The notes beneath the pieces are model-generated. The model ran no database searches. It was not told the DNA's origin and worked only from the letters and a program-made list of their open reading frames with translations. A program made the position numbers and the translations under genes. This document shows, piece after piece, positions 27,206 to 36,842 of a stretch of 64,000 nt of DNA. Numbering within the stretch: the first letter of the stretch is position 1; each line of letters opens with the position of its first letter. Location of the stretch: NCBI RefSeq assembly GCF_018860425.1, contig NZ_JAHKPI010000014.1:434001-498000 (forward strand), read 5' to 3'. Source of the stretch: Marinobacter sp. F3R08 (lineage in GTDB: Bacteria > Pseudomonadota > Gammaproteobacteria > Pseudomonadales > Oleiphilaceae).

Positions 27206-27610
27206 TCAGAGGCTTTGTTCGGGCACTTCCCGGATCCGTCCCTGCTCATCAATGGCGACGTAGACAAACAGACCTTCAGTTACCTTGCGCGGATGTTTCG
27301 CGGTGCGGTCGAGGGTCCATACTTCCACGCAGATCTTCATGGAGCTGCGACCGATATCAACGAGCTCGCAGTAGCAACCAACCTGGGAACCTATGCGTAA
27401 CGGCGAAAGGAACTCCATCCTGTCCATCGCTACGGTTGCATTGCGCCCCTGGGAGATACGCCCGGCCATAGTGGCTGCGGCCATATCCATCTGTTTAACC
27501 AGCCATCCGGCGAAAACATCGCCATTGGCGTTGGTGTCGGAGGGAAGAGGAATTACCTGGAGGGTGAGCTCACCCCGGGGTGTGGGCTTGTCATCGTCTA
27601 ACGCGGTCAT
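27206..27610 (-). CDS. Acyl-CoA thioesterase, YciA-like hotdog fold
   Basis: A 134-residue hotdog-fold protein with the YciA/BACH pattern LTLQVIPLPSDTNANGDVFAGWLVKQMDMAA, where Asn-Asp supply the catalytic site, and RVTEGLFVYVA-like ending (VTEGLFVYVAIDE). It probably hydrolyses short- to medium-chain acyl-CoA. The frame opens back to 27682, but ATG 27610 (MTALDDDKP) follows AAAGGCA and is the best start. Convergent with the nifJ operon (3 bp between stops). Confidence 0.87.
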   Translation of the reverse strand: MTALDDDKPTPRGELTLQVIPLPSDTNANGDVFAGWLVKQMDMAAATMAGRISQGRNATVAMDRMEFLSPLRIGSQVGCYCELVDIGRSSMKICVEVWTLDRTAKHPRKVTEGLFVYVAIDEQGRIREVPEQSL

Positions 27611-27712
27611 AGTGGTGCCTTTGTGCGAGCCTGGACTTGTTTTAAATGGCATGTTAACGGGCTGGGCCGAAGCTGCAAGCAAATTTCAATATTCCTGACT
27701 ATATTTCAGAAG

Positions 27713-27730
27713 CTGTAACAAACTTGTCAT
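27713..27730 (+). promoter_or_regulatory. Pho box upstream of pstS
   Basis: CTGTAAC-AAAC-TTGTCAT fits the PhoB 7-4-7 direct repeat (ideal half CTGTCAT, 5/7 and 6/7 matches). It ends 77 bp before the pstS ATG. A weak -10 (TAGTCT, 27741-27746) lies 10 bp downstream, the spacing seen at PhoB-dependent promoters, where the box replaces the -35. Confidence 0.8.
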
Positions 27731-27807
27731 AGAGTGCCATTAGTCTGCATTCATCGGTAAAACACATCCGACACAATGTCCAAACCGAATAATGGAGACT
27801 TGACGTG

Positions 27808-28848
27808 ATGAAACTGAACAAAGCACTCGCGACCGTTGCGCTGGCTGGCTCCGTAGCCGCCCTGTCTGCACCGGCCATGGCCCGTGACACCATCAGCATC
27901 GTGGGTTCCTCTACTGTGTATCCGTTTGCCACCGTTGTGGCCGAGCGTTTCGGCACCAAGACGGACTTCAGCACTCCGAAGCTGGAATCTACCGGCTCTG
28001 GTGGCGGTCTCAAGCTGTTTTGTCAGGGTATTGGTACCCAGCATCCGGATATCACCAACGCGTCACGCCGCATGAAGACTTCCGAGTTCGAACTCTGCCA
28101 GAGCAACGGTGTTAAAGATATCACTGAATTCCGCATCGGTTCTGACGGCATTGTTATCGCCAGCTCGAAAGATGCCGAGAATCTGGACCTCACCCTGGAG
28201 CAGCTGTTCCTGGCCCTGGGTTCCAAAGTGCCTGTTAATGGCAAGTGGGTAGCCAACCCGAACAAAAACTGGAGCGACGTTGATGCCAGTTTGCCGAATA
28301 AGCCAATTCGCGTGATGGGACCTCCCCCGACCTCCGGTACCCGTGATTCGTTCAACGAGCTGGCCCTGGCCGCCGGTTGTGACGAACTGCCAGAAGCCGC
28401 GAACCTGGGTAAGGATGAGCACGCTTCTATCTGTGAAAGCGTTCGTGAAGACGGGGCCTTTATCGAAGCGGGTGAGAACGACAACCTGATCGTTCAGAAA
28501 CTGATCGGCGACACCGGCATGTACGGCGTGTTCGGATACAGCTTCCTGGAAGAAAACGCAGACCGTCTCCAGGCCGCGACTCTCAACGGCAAGGTTCCAA
28601 CTGCTGAAGCGATTGCCGCAGATGATTACCCGGTTGCCCGTTCGCTGTTCTTCTACGTGAAGAAAGCACACGTTGGCGTGGTGCCAGGCATTGCAGAATA
28701 CGTTGGTGAGTTCACCAGCAACGCAGCCATGGGTCAGAACGGCTACCTCAAAGATGTTGGCCTGATCGTTCCGCCCCGCGCTGATTTGATGGAACTGATG
28801 GATAAGGCAGAAAGCATGCCGAACCTGACACTGGGCGAGCTCAAGTAA
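27808..28848 (+). CDS. pstS: Phosphate ABC transporter substrate-binding protein PstS
   Basis: A 346-residue periplasmic protein with a Sec signal (MKLNKALATVALAGSVAALSAPAMA). Phosphate-contact motifs are seen: GSSTVYPFA, ESTGSGGGLKLF and PTSGTRDSF. Two Cys near residues 193 and 213 may form a disulfide. ATG 27808 follows GGAG; an in-frame GTG precedes it directly. First gene of pst-phoU behind a Pho box. An intrinsic terminator follows, so it is probably made in excess over the downstream membrane parts. Confidence 0.93.
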   Translation: MKLNKALATVALAGSVAALSAPAMARDTISIVGSSTVYPFATVVAERFGTKTDFSTPKLESTGSGGGLKLFCQGIGTQHPDITNASRRMKTSEFELCQSNGVKDITEFRIGSDGIVIASSKDAENLDLTLEQLFLALGSKVPVNGKWVANPNKNWSDVDASLPNKPIRVMGPPPTSGTRDSFNELALAAGCDELPEAANLGKDEHASICESVREDGAFIEAGENDNLIVQKLIGDTGMYGVFGYSFLEENADRLQAATLNGKVPTAEAIAADDYPVARSLFFYVKKAHVGVVPGIAEYVGEFTSNAAMGQNGYLKDVGLIVPPRADLMELMDKAESMPNLTLGELK

Positions 28849-28871
28849 GACCGCCGTCCGGTCAATAACAG

Positions 28872-28904
28872 AGGTGCGGGTCTCGAGCGAGGCTCGCACC
28901 TTTT
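28872..28904 (+). terminator. Intrinsic terminator/attenuator after pstS
   Basis: Stem AGGTGCGGG/CTCGCACCT (one G-U pair) followed by TTTT, 24 bp after the pstS stop. It probably gives partial termination, lowering pstC-phoU relative to pstS. Confidence 0.75.
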
Positions 28905-28985
28905 GCACGTTTGGACGATCCGGTGCCAGTGCAGATGTGAACCTGTAAACTGAGCGCCAATCCGAAGTCGAGGACAGGAATTTTC

Positions 28986-30374
28986 ATGCAACCGGCTAAT
29001 CTTTTATTGCTGACCCTGGTGATGGCCATTGTCGCGTACGGGCTTGGATACGCCCGTTCCCGGTCACTGGCAATGCCAATGGGCGGGATTCGACACCTGA
29101 AATCGCTGCCTTTTTATTACGGCGCCCGAGCAGCCCTCTGGAGTGGTATTCCCGCTCTGCTTGTACTGGCCTGTTGGATGGCCTTTCAGGGCAAGGTTAT
29201 TCAGTTGATCGTGATTGGTGGCTTACCGGAAGGGCTGATTCCGCCGACTGATGGCGAGGCGAGTCTTCTGCTAAGCAAGATCAGTAACGTCGCCAGTGGC
29301 GCCTTGCCCTCCGGGTTTGTGGAAGCGCCGATCGCAGAGGCGGCAGAGCGGCTGAAGGCGTTGCGTTCGCAGAGCCAGTTCCTGATGTCTGCTCTGGTTA
29401 TTTCTGTGGCGGTATTGGCTGGCTTTTTGGGTTGGTTGAGAATTCGGCCGCGACTGAATGCCCGCGCTCAGGTGGAAGCCATTCTCAAGTGGCTGTTCTT
29501 TTCCTGTGCGGCACTCGCCATTCTGACCACCGTTGGCATTATTTTTTCGGTTGCCTTTGAGACCTTTCGCTTCTTCGAGAAGGTGCCGTTCACAGACTTT
29601 ATTTTTGGCAGCCATTGGAGCCCCCAGACCGCACTGAGGGCCGATCAGGTCGCTTCCCAGGGTGCTTTCGGGATGATCCCCCTGTTCACCGGCACCCTGT
29701 TGATTTCTGCAATTGCCATGATTGTCGCCGTACCCGTTGGATTGCTGTCGGCGATTTACCTGTCTGAGTATGCCGGTAAAAAGGTTCGCGGTGTGGTCAA
29801 GCCGTTGCTGGAAATGCTGGCCGGTATACCTACCGTGGTTTATGGCTTCTTTGCCGCCCTGACCGTTGCACCCTTTATCAGTGACGTTGCGGCCACCCTC
29901 GGTATTGAAGCGTCCTCCCAGAGTGCACTGGCCGCCGGTGCGGTTATGGGCATCATGATTATTCCTTTCGTGTCGTCTCTTTCGGATGATGTGATCAATG
30001 CGGTACCTCAGGCCATGCGCGACGGTTCTCTGGCCTTGGGGGCAACCCAGTCCGAAACCATGAAAAAGGTGATATTCCCGGCCGCACTGCCTGGAATCAT
30101 GGGCGGTATTCTGCTGGCAGTTTCCCGGGCCATCGGTGAGACCATGATTGTGGTCATGGCCGCAGGTCTGGCGGCAAACCTGACAGCCAACCCTCTGGAA
30201 ACGGTCACCACCGTTACCGTCCAGATCGTGACACTGCTCACGGGGGATCAGGAGTTCGACAGTGCCAAGACGCTGGCCGCCTTTGCTCTGGGCGCCATGC
30301 TCTTCCTGTCAACCTTGTTGCTTAACGTCGTTGCACTGAAAATTGTACGCAAATATCGGGAACAGTATGACTGA
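28986..30374 (+). CDS. pstC: Phosphate ABC transporter permease PstC
   Basis: A 462-residue inner-membrane permease, longer than E. coli PstC (319) because of an N-terminal extension. That extension carries two hydrophobic helices with a periplasmic-type insert between them (about residues 75-125). The transport core has LLISAIAMIVAVPVGLLSAIYLSEYA and the EAA-type loop QAMRDGSLALGATQSETMKKVIFPAALPGI. ATG 28986 follows GAGGACAGGA. Its stop overlaps the pstA start (ATGACTGA). Confidence 0.92.
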   Translation: MQPANLLLLTLVMAIVAYGLGYARSRSLAMPMGGIRHLKSLPFYYGARAALWSGIPALLVLACWMAFQGKVIQLIVIGGLPEGLIPPTDGEASLLLSKISNVASGALPSGFVEAPIAEAAERLKALRSQSQFLMSALVISVAVLAGFLGWLRIRPRLNARAQVEAILKWLFFSCAALAILTTVGIIFSVAFETFRFFEKVPFTDFIFGSHWSPQTALRADQVASQGAFGMIPLFTGTLLISAIAMIVAVPVGLLSAIYLSEYAGKKVRGVVKPLLEMLAGIPTVVYGFFAALTVAPFISDVAATLGIEASSQSALAAGAVMGIMIIPFVSSLSDDVINAVPQAMRDGSLALGATQSETMKKVIFPAALPGIMGGILLAVSRAIGETMIVVMAAGLAANLTANPLETVTTVTVQIVTLLTGDQEFDSAKTLAAFALGAMLFLSTLLLNVVALKIVRKYREQYD

Positions 30375-31641
30375 CCAACGTTCACAGGCGGAAATTGTCC
30401 GCCAGTCGCTCAAGCGCCGCTACCGTAAGGAACGTCGTTTCCGTGCCTACGGCATCATGGCCATCGCCATTGCCCTCGGGGCCCTGATAATCCTGTTCAC
30501 CGATATTATCGGCAAGGGTTACACCGGTTTCGTGAAAACCACCATCACCATGGATGTCCAGCTGGATGGCGGGATGATGTATCTGGACGATCCCACGGAC
30601 GAGCGCCAGATAAAGATGGCCGATTTTGTCGAGCCTCTGGTTCAGGCGCTGATCAAAGAGATCCCCGGGGCAACGGAAGAAGACCGGAAGCAGGTTCGGG
30701 AACTGATTAACCCCTACGCTTCCGTCACGCTTCGAGATGCCCTCAAGAACAATCCTGAGTGGCTCAACACCACCCGGACCCTGACGTTCCTGACGCATAC
30801 GGATGTTGATGTCTATGTGAAGCATGCAGGGGATGGTGCTTACTCCATCAAATTGAATGAACAGCAGCGTGCATGGGTTGACGATCTTCTGGAGCGAAAC
30901 GTTGTCGATACATCGTTCAACAACGTTTTCTTCAGTGGCGGCGATTCCCGTGATCCGTCCAAGGCAGGCATTGTCGGTGCAATCGTCGGTTCGTTGCTGA
31001 CCATGTTCGTTACCCTGATCCTGTCGTTTCCCATAGGTGTGGCAGCCGCCATCTACCTGGAGGAGTTTGCACCGCAGAACCGATTCACCGACTTCATCGA
31101 GGTCAACATCAACAACCTGGCGGCGGTTCCATCCATCATTTTTGGTCTGCTGGGCCTTGCGGTGTTTATCAACCTGTTCGGCATGCCGCGCTCGGTTCCG
31201 GTGGTTGGTGGTCTGGTTCTGAGCCTGATGACGCTGCCGACGATCATTATCTCCGGCCGCGCCGCGATCAAGAGTGTCCCGCCTTCGATCCGCGAGGCAG
31301 CGGAAGGCATCGGTGCTTCCAAGATGCAGGTGGTTCTGCACCATGTATTGCCGCTGGCAATGCCGGGGATGCTGACTGGATCAATCATCGGTATGGCCCA
31401 GGCCCTGGGTGAAACTGCGCCCCTGCTGCTGATCGGTATGGTGGCGTTCATCGTGGATGTGCCCGATGGCTTCTTCGATTCTGCAACCGTTCTGCCGGTG
31501 CAGGTCTTCCTGTGGGCCGGTAGTCCCGAACTTGCCTTTATAGAACGTGCGTCGGCAGCCATTATGGTGTTGCTGACCTTCCTGATCAGCATGAATGCAT
31601 TGGCCATCTGGATGCGTAAACGTCTCGAGCGCCGGTGGTAA
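30367..31641 (+). CDS. pstA: Phosphate ABC transporter permease PstA
   Basis: A 424-residue permease, also extended relative to E. coli (296). A basic N-terminus and first helix are followed by about 140 residues of hydrophilic, probably periplasmic sequence before the core. Core motifs: [32 protein letters not shown], and the EAA loop [29 protein letters not shown] 30367 overlaps the pstC stop by 8 bp. The matched extensions in PstC and PstA suggest they fit together. Confidence 0.92.
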   Translation: MTDQRSQAEIVRQSLKRRYRKERRFRAYGIMAIAIALGALIILFTDIIGKGYTGFVKTTITMDVQLDGGMMYLDDPTDERQIKMADFVEPLVQALIKEIPGATEEDRKQVRELINPYASVTLRDALKNNPEWLNTTRTLTFLTHTDVDVYVKHAGDGAYSIKLNEQQRAWVDDLLERNVVDTSFNNVFFSGGDSRDPSKAGIVGAIVGSLLTMFVTLILSFPIGVAAAIYLEEFAPQNRFTDFIEVNINNLAAVPSIIFGLLGLAVFINLFGMPRSVPVVGGLVLSLMTLPTIIISGRAAIKSVPPSIREAAEGIGASKMQVVLHHVLPLAMPGMLTGSIIGMAQALGETAPLLLIGMVAFIVDVPDGFFDSATVLPVQVFLWAGSPELAFIERASAAIMVLLTFLISMNALAIWMRKRLERRW

Positions 31642-31652
31642 GGAGAATCAAG

Positions 31653-32540
31653 ATGAATAGTGTGAACACAACCATTGCCAGCGAAGCTACCCAACCGGTC
31701 GAAACGGCCGTGCCAGTCCAGGAATCAAAGCCTGCGGAAACCGTGATCGAGGAAGGCAAGACCGTCGGTAATCCGTTCTCGAATGATCCGAAGTTCAAGC
31801 TTCGGGATGTTGAGGTGTTTTACGGCGAGACCCGTGCGATCAAGAAAATCAGCCTGGATATTGCCCGCAACGAGGTTATTGCCTTCATCGGGCCATCCGG
31901 TTGCGGCAAATCCACCTTCCTGCGGTGTTTGAACCGGATGAACGACAGCATTGATATCTGTCGGGTGAATGGAACATTGCAACTGGACGATCACGATATT
32001 TACGACCCCAAGCGGGATGTGGTCGAACTACGGGCCCGGGTTGGCATGGTGTTCCAGAAGCCGAATCCGTTCCCCAAGTCCATCTACGACAACGTGGCCT
32101 ACGGACCTCGTATTCACGGTCTGGCTAACCGCAAATCGGATCTGGATGAAATTGTCGAAAGCAGCCTGCGCAAAGCCGGGCTCTGGGACGAGGTGAAGGA
32201 CCGCCTGGATGCCACGGCAACCGGTATGTCCGGTGGTCAGCAACAGCGTCTGTGTATTGCTCGGGCGATTGCCGTGAGCCCGGAAGTGGTGCTGATGGAC
32301 GAGCCCTGCTCGGCACTTGACCCGATCGCTACCGCAAAAGTGGAAGAGCTGATTGCGGAGCTCTCTGAGAGCTACACGATCGTGATTGTGACCCACTCAA
32401 TGCAGCAGGCGGCCCGGGTATCCCATCGCACGGCCTATTTCCACCTGGGACATCTGGTGGAAGTGAACGAGACCAACAAGGTCTTCACCTCGCCGGAACA
32501 TGAACTGACCGAGTCGTATATCACTGGCCGTTTCGGCTGA
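31653..32540 (+). CDS. pstB: Phosphate ABC transporter ATP-binding protein PstB
   Basis: A 295-residue ABC ATPase: Walker [12 protein letters not shown]-loop [22 protein letters not shown] (the PstB hallmark), signature [16 protein letters not shown], Walker [15 protein letters not shown]-loop [12 protein letters not shown]. About 45 extra N-terminal residues rich in Thr/Glu/Val precede the domain. ATG 31653 follows AAGGAG, 11 bp after pstA. Confidence 0.95.
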   Translation: MNSVNTTIASEATQPVETAVPVQESKPAETVIEEGKTVGNPFSNDPKFKLRDVEVFYGETRAIKKISLDIARNEVIAFIGPSGCGKSTFLRCLNRMNDSIDICRVNGTLQLDDHDIYDPKRDVVELRARVGMVFQKPNPFPKSIYDNVAYGPRIHGLANRKSDLDEIVESSLRKAGLWDEVKDRLDATATGMSGGQQQRLCIARAIAVSPEVVLMDEPCSALDPIATAKVEELIAELSESYTIVIVTHSMQQAARVSHRTAYFHLGHLVEVNETNKVFTSPEHELTESYITGRFG

Positions 32541-32574
32541 TTCCGGACCTGAGGAATTTTTGGAGAAGAATAGT

Positions 32575-33297
32575 ATGCCTACGAAGAAGGATGATGTTTA
32601 CGGGGATCACATCTCCCACAAGTTCAACAATGAACTGATGGAACTCAAAACCAAGTTCCTGAAAATGGGCGGAATGGTGGAAGCTCAGGTCGAGAGTGCC
32701 GTTCAGGCTCTGGTGGACGGAGATGGTCATCTGGCCGAGGAAATTCGCGCCAACGACAAGAAAGTTGACCGCATGGAAGTGGAAATCGACGAGGAAGCCA
32801 CGCTTATTATTGCTCGCCGCCAGCCTACGGCACGGGACCTGCGTCTGGTGATCTCGGTGATCAAGATGGTCGCGGATCTGGAGCGGGTTGGTGATGAAGC
32901 CAAGAAGATTGCCAAACTGGCCATCAAACTGACCGAAGAAGGCCAGGCACCCCGTGGTTACGTGGAAGTGCGTCATATCGGCACTCACGTGCTCAGCATG
33001 CTTCACGAGGCCCTGGATGCCTTTGCTCGACTGGATTCCGAGCAGGCCCTGCGGATCATGAAGGAAGACAAGCGCGTCGATGAGGAATATCAGGCGGCAG
33101 CCCGCACGCTGCTGACGTTCATGATGGAAGACACCCGCAATATCTCACGGTGCATGTCTGTCATGTGGGTGCTCCGTGCCTTGGAGCGGGTAGGTGACCA
33201 TGCGTGCAACATTGCCGAGAACGTGATCTTCATGGTGAAAGGTGAGGACGTCCGTCATACGCCGGTGGAAGAAGCTGAGAAAGTCGTCGGACGCTGA
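32575..33297 (+). CDS. phoU: Phosphate signalling protein PhoU
   Basis: A 240-residue all-helical protein of two three-helix repeats that links Pst transport state to PhoR, repressing the Pho regulon when phosphate is ample. Both metal-binding repeat motifs are present (DKKVDRMEVEIDEEATLIIARRQP in the first, DKRVDEEYQAAARTLL in the second), with DLERVGDEAKKIAK and ALERVGDHACNIAENV. Last gene of the pst operon. ATG 32575 follows TGGAG; a TTG at 32560 is in frame but less likely. Confidence 0.94.
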   Translation: MPTKKDDVYGDHISHKFNNELMELKTKFLKMGGMVEAQVESAVQALVDGDGHLAEEIRANDKKVDRMEVEIDEEATLIIARRQPTARDLRLVISVIKMVADLERVGDEAKKIAKLAIKLTEEGQAPRGYVEVRHIGTHVLSMLHEALDAFARLDSEQALRIMKEDKRVDEEYQAAARTLLTFMMEDTRNISRCMSVMWVLRALERVGDHACNIAENVIFMVKGEDVRHTPVEEAEKVVGR

Positions 33298-33308
33298 TTT
33301 TTCTGGCT

Positions 33309-33339
33309 TGGGGAGGCGCAAGCGAGCCGGCCCTCCCCA
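33309..33339 (+). terminator. Hairpin at the end of the pst-phoU operon
   Basis: TGGGGAGG/CCTCCCCA stem, 15-bp GC-rich loop, between convergent phoU and HIT genes. It has only a short T-rich tail, so it may serve both directions weakly. Confidence 0.55.
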
Positions 33340-33353
33340 TTGCTCTTGACCGG

Positions 33354-33719
33354 TCAGGCCTGTTTCATCCTGTCGGTATAAGGCGGCCATCCGAGAGGCT
33401 TGCCGGCAAGGACGTGCAGGTGGATGTGGAACACCGTCTGCCCGGAATTTTCCCCGCAGTTCATGACAACCCGATAGCCGTCATCCGAAAAACCCTTCTC
33501 CTTGGCAATCTTCGCCGCCACCAGATACAGATGCCCCACCAGTTCCCGATCTTCTTCAGTGATGTCGTTGATCGTAGCGATGGCTTTCTTCGGGATTACC
33601 AGAAAGTGCACGGGTGCCTGGGGGTTTATGTCACTGAACGCCAGGCTGATGTCGTCCTCGTAGAGGATGTCGGCGGGGATTTCCCGGTTAATGATCTTGG
33701 TAAATATCGTTTCTGACAT
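33354..33719 (-). CDS. HIT-family nucleotide phosphoramidase (HinT-like)
   Basis: A 121-residue histidine-triad protein with the active site HIHLHVLAG and the conserved DINPQAPVHFLVIPK. HinT enzymes hydrolyse AMP-lysine and other nucleoside phosphoramidates. Length and ending (GWPPYTD) match bacterial HinT. Convergent with phoU; the start at 33719 follows AAGGAG on the minus strand. Confidence 0.92.
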   Translation of the reverse strand: MSETIFTKIINREIPADILYEDDISLAFSDINPQAPVHFLVIPKKAIATINDITEEDRELVGHLYLVAAKIAKEKGFSDDGYRVVMNCGENSGQTVFHIHLHVLAGKPLGWPPYTDRMKQA

Positions 33720-33760
33720 GACGGCTCCTTATGGATTGTTCTTGAGATTTTCGTGCGGTG

Positions 33761-35056
33761 TTAGAGCTGGCTCAGGCCCGGAATCCGGGCGGTTATCTGC
33801 CTGACTACGGGTGGCAGTTCCTCGTCGATACCCATGGCGTAGCGGGCAACCCGGTTGCGGGCGACGGGGAGCGCGCGGGCGGCGCCGAGGCCGAGGTTGC
33901 GCACCAGGTGTACCGGTGGAATCCGGTTACTGAACAGATGGTAGAACATATCCATGGTCAGCATCATCCTCCGGTTGGCGGGCCGGCGCTGGCGTTCGTA
34001 CCTCTCCAGCCACTCAGGGGCGGCCAGGTCATCGCCCGCGCGTTTGGCTTCCCGGAGGATTGCCTGCAGGGCCTGGGCATCCTGGAAACCAAGATTCACG
34101 CCCTGGCCGGCCAAGGGATTGATCGTGTGCGCAGAATCGCCGGCCAGAACCACACGCCCGGAGTGGTAGTGCCTGGCATGCTGGCGGGCAATGGGGAATG
34201 AGGCTCTGTGGTCGATATGGGTCAGCATTGGCAGGCAAGCGGGAAACGCTGACTGGAGAGCCGCCATCAGTTCGCTGTCGTCCAGAGCTTTCAGGCGCGC
34301 CAGTTCATCGGGCGAATCGTACCACACCAGCGAGGCCCAGCTTTCTCCGGGATGTGCCGCTCCGGCACTGTGCAATGGAAGGAAAGCCCGGGGGCCGGAG
34401 GGATGGAAACCTTGCCAGGTAATATCGTCGACCGCTCCCTGATAACGAACCGAGATTACCATCGCCTGCTGGTCATACTGGTTCCGGGTGATGCCAATAC
34501 CTGCCAGGTCCCTTATCCGGGACTGAGCTCCGTCGGCCCCGATCACCAGGCTTGCAACCAGTTCGCTGCCGTCATCCAGGGTGACGGTGGCTGAATTCCC
34601 TGCCTGGGTCAGCGAGGAAACGCCATGACCCTGGATCAGGGTGACCTGCGGGCAGGCCTCCGCCGTTTGCCAAAGAGCCTGCTGCGTTACCGAGTTTTCG
34701 ACAATATGGCCAAGGTGGGCTGCGCCCAGTTCGTTGGCGTCGAACTGAACTTCAGCCAGTTTCCGGGGGATCAGGTCTGTCAACGGATGACGGGTTTCAT
34801 CCCACACTGCCAGGCGTCGGTAGGGCGTCGCTCGCATCCGGGTGATGTGGTCCCAGGCGCCGAGGCTTTGAAGATAGCGTTCACTGCCAGCACTCAGGGC
34901 TGATACCCGGATGTCCGGCGTGGTTGCAGGATCAAACCGGGGTGCCGGGGCTCGATCAACCACAGCAACGCGGAAGCCATTCTGGCCGAGGCCAGTGGCC
35001 AGGGCAGCACCGACCATGCCGGCGCCAACCACCAAAATATCAAAGGCTTGAGTCAT
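33761..35056 (-). CDS. FAD-dependent ubiquinone-biosynthesis hydroxylase, UbiH/UbiF family
   Basis: A 431-residue class A flavin monooxygenase: FAD site ILVVGAGMVGAALATGLG, DG fold VIGADGAQSRIR, and VVLAGDSAHTINPLAGQGVNLGFQDAQAL. The family hydroxylates the ubiquinone ring at C1 (UbiH), C5 (UbiI) or C6 (UbiF). The pattern TPYRRLAVWDE fits UbiF best, but the split within the family needs a tree. It stands alone with no other ubi genes in the window. Confidence 0.85.
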   Translation of the reverse strand: MTQAFDILVVGAGMVGAALATGLGQNGFRVAVVDRAPAPRFDPATTPDIRVSALSAGSERYLQSLGAWDHITRMRATPYRRLAVWDETRHPLTDLIPRKLAEVQFDANELGAAHLGHIVENSVTQQALWQTAEACPQVTLIQGHGVSSLTQAGNSATVTLDDGSELVASLVIGADGAQSRIRDLAGIGITRNQYDQQAMVISVRYQGAVDDITWQGFHPSGPRAFLPLHSAGAAHPGESWASLVWYDSPDELARLKALDDSELMAALQSAFPACLPMLTHIDHRASFPIARQHARHYHSGRVVLAGDSAHTINPLAGQGVNLGFQDAQALQAILREAKRAGDDLAAPEWLERYERQRRPANRRMMLTMDMFYHLFSNRIPPVHLVRNLGLGAARALPVARNRVARYAMGIDEELPPVVRQITARIPGLSQL

Positions 35057-35141
35057 ATCGGTTTCCTGTCTGAGGCCCTCAGTTTACGCGATGACGGCTG
35101 CCAGACAAGAGACCGGGGACAGGCAGGCAGGGAAAGCCCGG

Positions 35142-35696
35142 CTAACCTGCCATGCCGGACACCTGATGTTCGGCTGTGTTGTCAGGCCGGCGACGGCTTT
35201 TTAGCAGCCAGGCAGGCTTCTGGGCGCCGGGTTTGTTGAAGCCCTGGTGCAGTACCATGGGTTGTACCAGAGTCAGAAAATCGGTGGTTTTCATGTGTAC
35301 CGATTCACTGTGACTGCCAGCGGCAAAGGCGAGCTCCGATTGTTCCGTGAGGGCTTCTGCACAGTAAACGGTCATTCCAAACAGGTTGCCGAAGGGTGGC
35401 ATGGCACCCACCTCACAATCCGGGAAGCGGTCCTGGAACTCCTGTTCATCAGCGAGATCAATAAAATCGGTGTCCAGAATTCGGGATAATCTGTCCCAGC
35501 GGATTCGCCAGGTCGCCGGCATGACAAGCATCGCCATTTTGCCATCCAGCTCAATAATCACTGTTTTGACGACGCGGTCGCCTGCGATTTTTACGTGGTG
35601 GGCCAGTTCCTGGGCGGTAAACGCAGGGGGGTGGGAGAGGCACATGTATTCGATACCTGCGCCATCAAGGAATTCCTTCAACTGCTGTACCGGCAT
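35142..35696 (-). CDS. YbaK/ProX-type aminoacyl-tRNA deacylase domain protein
   Basis: A 184-residue protein whose first 150 residues match the YbaK/Cys-tRNA(Pro) deacylase domain: HPPAFTAQELAHHVKIAGDRVVKTVIIELDG with the conserved Lys, and VGAMPPFGNLFGMTVYCAE with the GXXPP loop. Such domains remove mischarged amino acids from tRNA. The last ~30 residues are basic and unique. It could instead belong to the broader trans-editing group with another substrate. Confidence 0.82.
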   Translation of the reverse strand: MPVQQLKEFLDGAGIEYMCLSHPPAFTAQELAHHVKIAGDRVVKTVIIELDGKMAMLVMPATWRIRWDRLSRILDTDFIDLADEQEFQDRFPDCEVGAMPPFGNLFGMTVYCAEALTEQSELAFAAGSHSESVHMKTTDFLTLVQPMVLHQGFNKPGAQKPAWLLKSRRRPDNTAEHQVSGMAG

Positions 35697-35769
35697 AGTG
35701 ACAACCTCCTACCAGCAATGACAGCGTTCCGGAGCCTGTGTCGTTCAGATTGTCTGGCTCCGATGATCT

Positions 35770-35791
35770 GGCGGGGTCGGGAGACCCCGCC
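35770..35791. other. Perfect 9-bp hairpin in mscS-ybaK gap
   Basis: GGCGGGGTC-GGGA-GACCCCGCC has no T-tract on either strand. It may be an RNA stabiliser or weak terminator for mscS, 75 bp downstream of its stop. The rest of this 170-bp gap shows nothing clear. Confidence 0.5.
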
Positions 35792-35866
35792 ATTAATGGT
35801 CAGCTTAGTTGAGGTTACGCAGTTTGCGAGTAACCAGATGTATCAAAGAGCAACGGATTTTGAGTC

Positions 35867-36700
35867 TCAGTCGCTTTTAACCATATGCACATCGCGCTGA
35901 GGGAACGGAATGCTGATCCCTTCGGCATCAAACGCTTTCTTGACTTTCTCTTGCATGTCCCAGTAGAACGGCCACAGATCGCCTGCTTTGGTCCAGACCC
36001 GGACGGTGAGATCTACAGAGCTTTCTCCCAGAGCGCCAACCACAATAAGCGGCTCAGGATCTTTCATGGCGCGCTCATCTTCTTCGATGAGTCGTTTGCA
36101 GACTGCCTTGGCCTTGTCGATGTCATCGCCGTACCCGATACCGAAACTCATGTCGCAGCGACGGGTGTCATAGATGCTCATGTTGGTGAGGCTGGCGTTG
36201 GCCAGTTGGCCGTTCGGGATAATGATCCGACGGTTGTCGAAGGTGTCGATCAGAGTGTACAGAATCGAGATTTCCCGCACTGAGCCAAGGTAGCCCTGAG
36301 CTTCAATGACATCACCAACCTTGAAAGGCTTGAAGATCAGGATCAGCACGCCGCCAGCGAAGTTGGCGAGGCTGCCCTGGAGTGCCAGGCCGACGGCCAG
36401 GCCAGCGGCACCAATAATGGCAATGAAGGAGGTGGTGGCAATACCAACCATGGATGCGACAGAAATCAGCAGCAGGATCTTGAGAATCGCGCTGACCAGA
36501 CCGCAAAGGAATTTATTGAGGGTGGGGTCTTTCTTGCCCAATTTGCTATCGAGTACACCGACAAGCCGATTGATCAGCCACAGGCCGACAATCAGTGTGA
36601 CGATGGCCAGCACCACTTTCGGTGCGTAGGTCATAATCAGGGCCATGGCCTGATCCATCAGTGCTGAAGCGCCGCCTTCGGCTCCAAACAGGTCTTCCAT
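35867..36700 (-). CDS. mscS: Small-conductance mechanosensitive channel MscS
   Basis: A 277-residue inner-membrane channel (E. coli MscS 286). There are three N-terminal helices, the third being the glycine/alanine-rich pore helix (IIGAAGLAVGLALQGSLANFAGG). The beta domain follows with FKVGDVIEAQGYLGSVREI, then the C-terminal vestibule ending IPFPQRDVHM. It opens under hypo-osmotic shock. AAGGAG precedes ATG 36700. Confidence 0.93.
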   Translation of the reverse strand: MEDLFGAEGGASALMDQAMALIMTYAPKVVLAIVTLIVGLWLINRLVGVLDSKLGKKDPTLNKFLCGLVSAILKILLLISVASMVGIATTSFIAIIGAAGLAVGLALQGSLANFAGGVLILIFKPFKVGDVIEAQGYLGSVREISILYTLIDTFDNRRIIIPNGQLANASLTNMSIYDTRRCDMSFGIGYGDDIDKAKAVCKRLIEEDERAMKDPEPLIVVGALGESSVDLTVRVWTKAGDLWPFYWDMQEKVKKAFDAEGISIPFPQRDVHMVKSD

Positions 36701-36842
36701 AAAAGAACTCCTTGTTCATTAATATTTTTCATAAGGGTGAGGTCAACAGACAAATTTCCGCAACAGCTTGATCCGTCTATATCTTTATATAGCAGACAAC
36801 GTTAACGAAAGTATATTGCCGGTTAAATCTTCGGATAAAATC

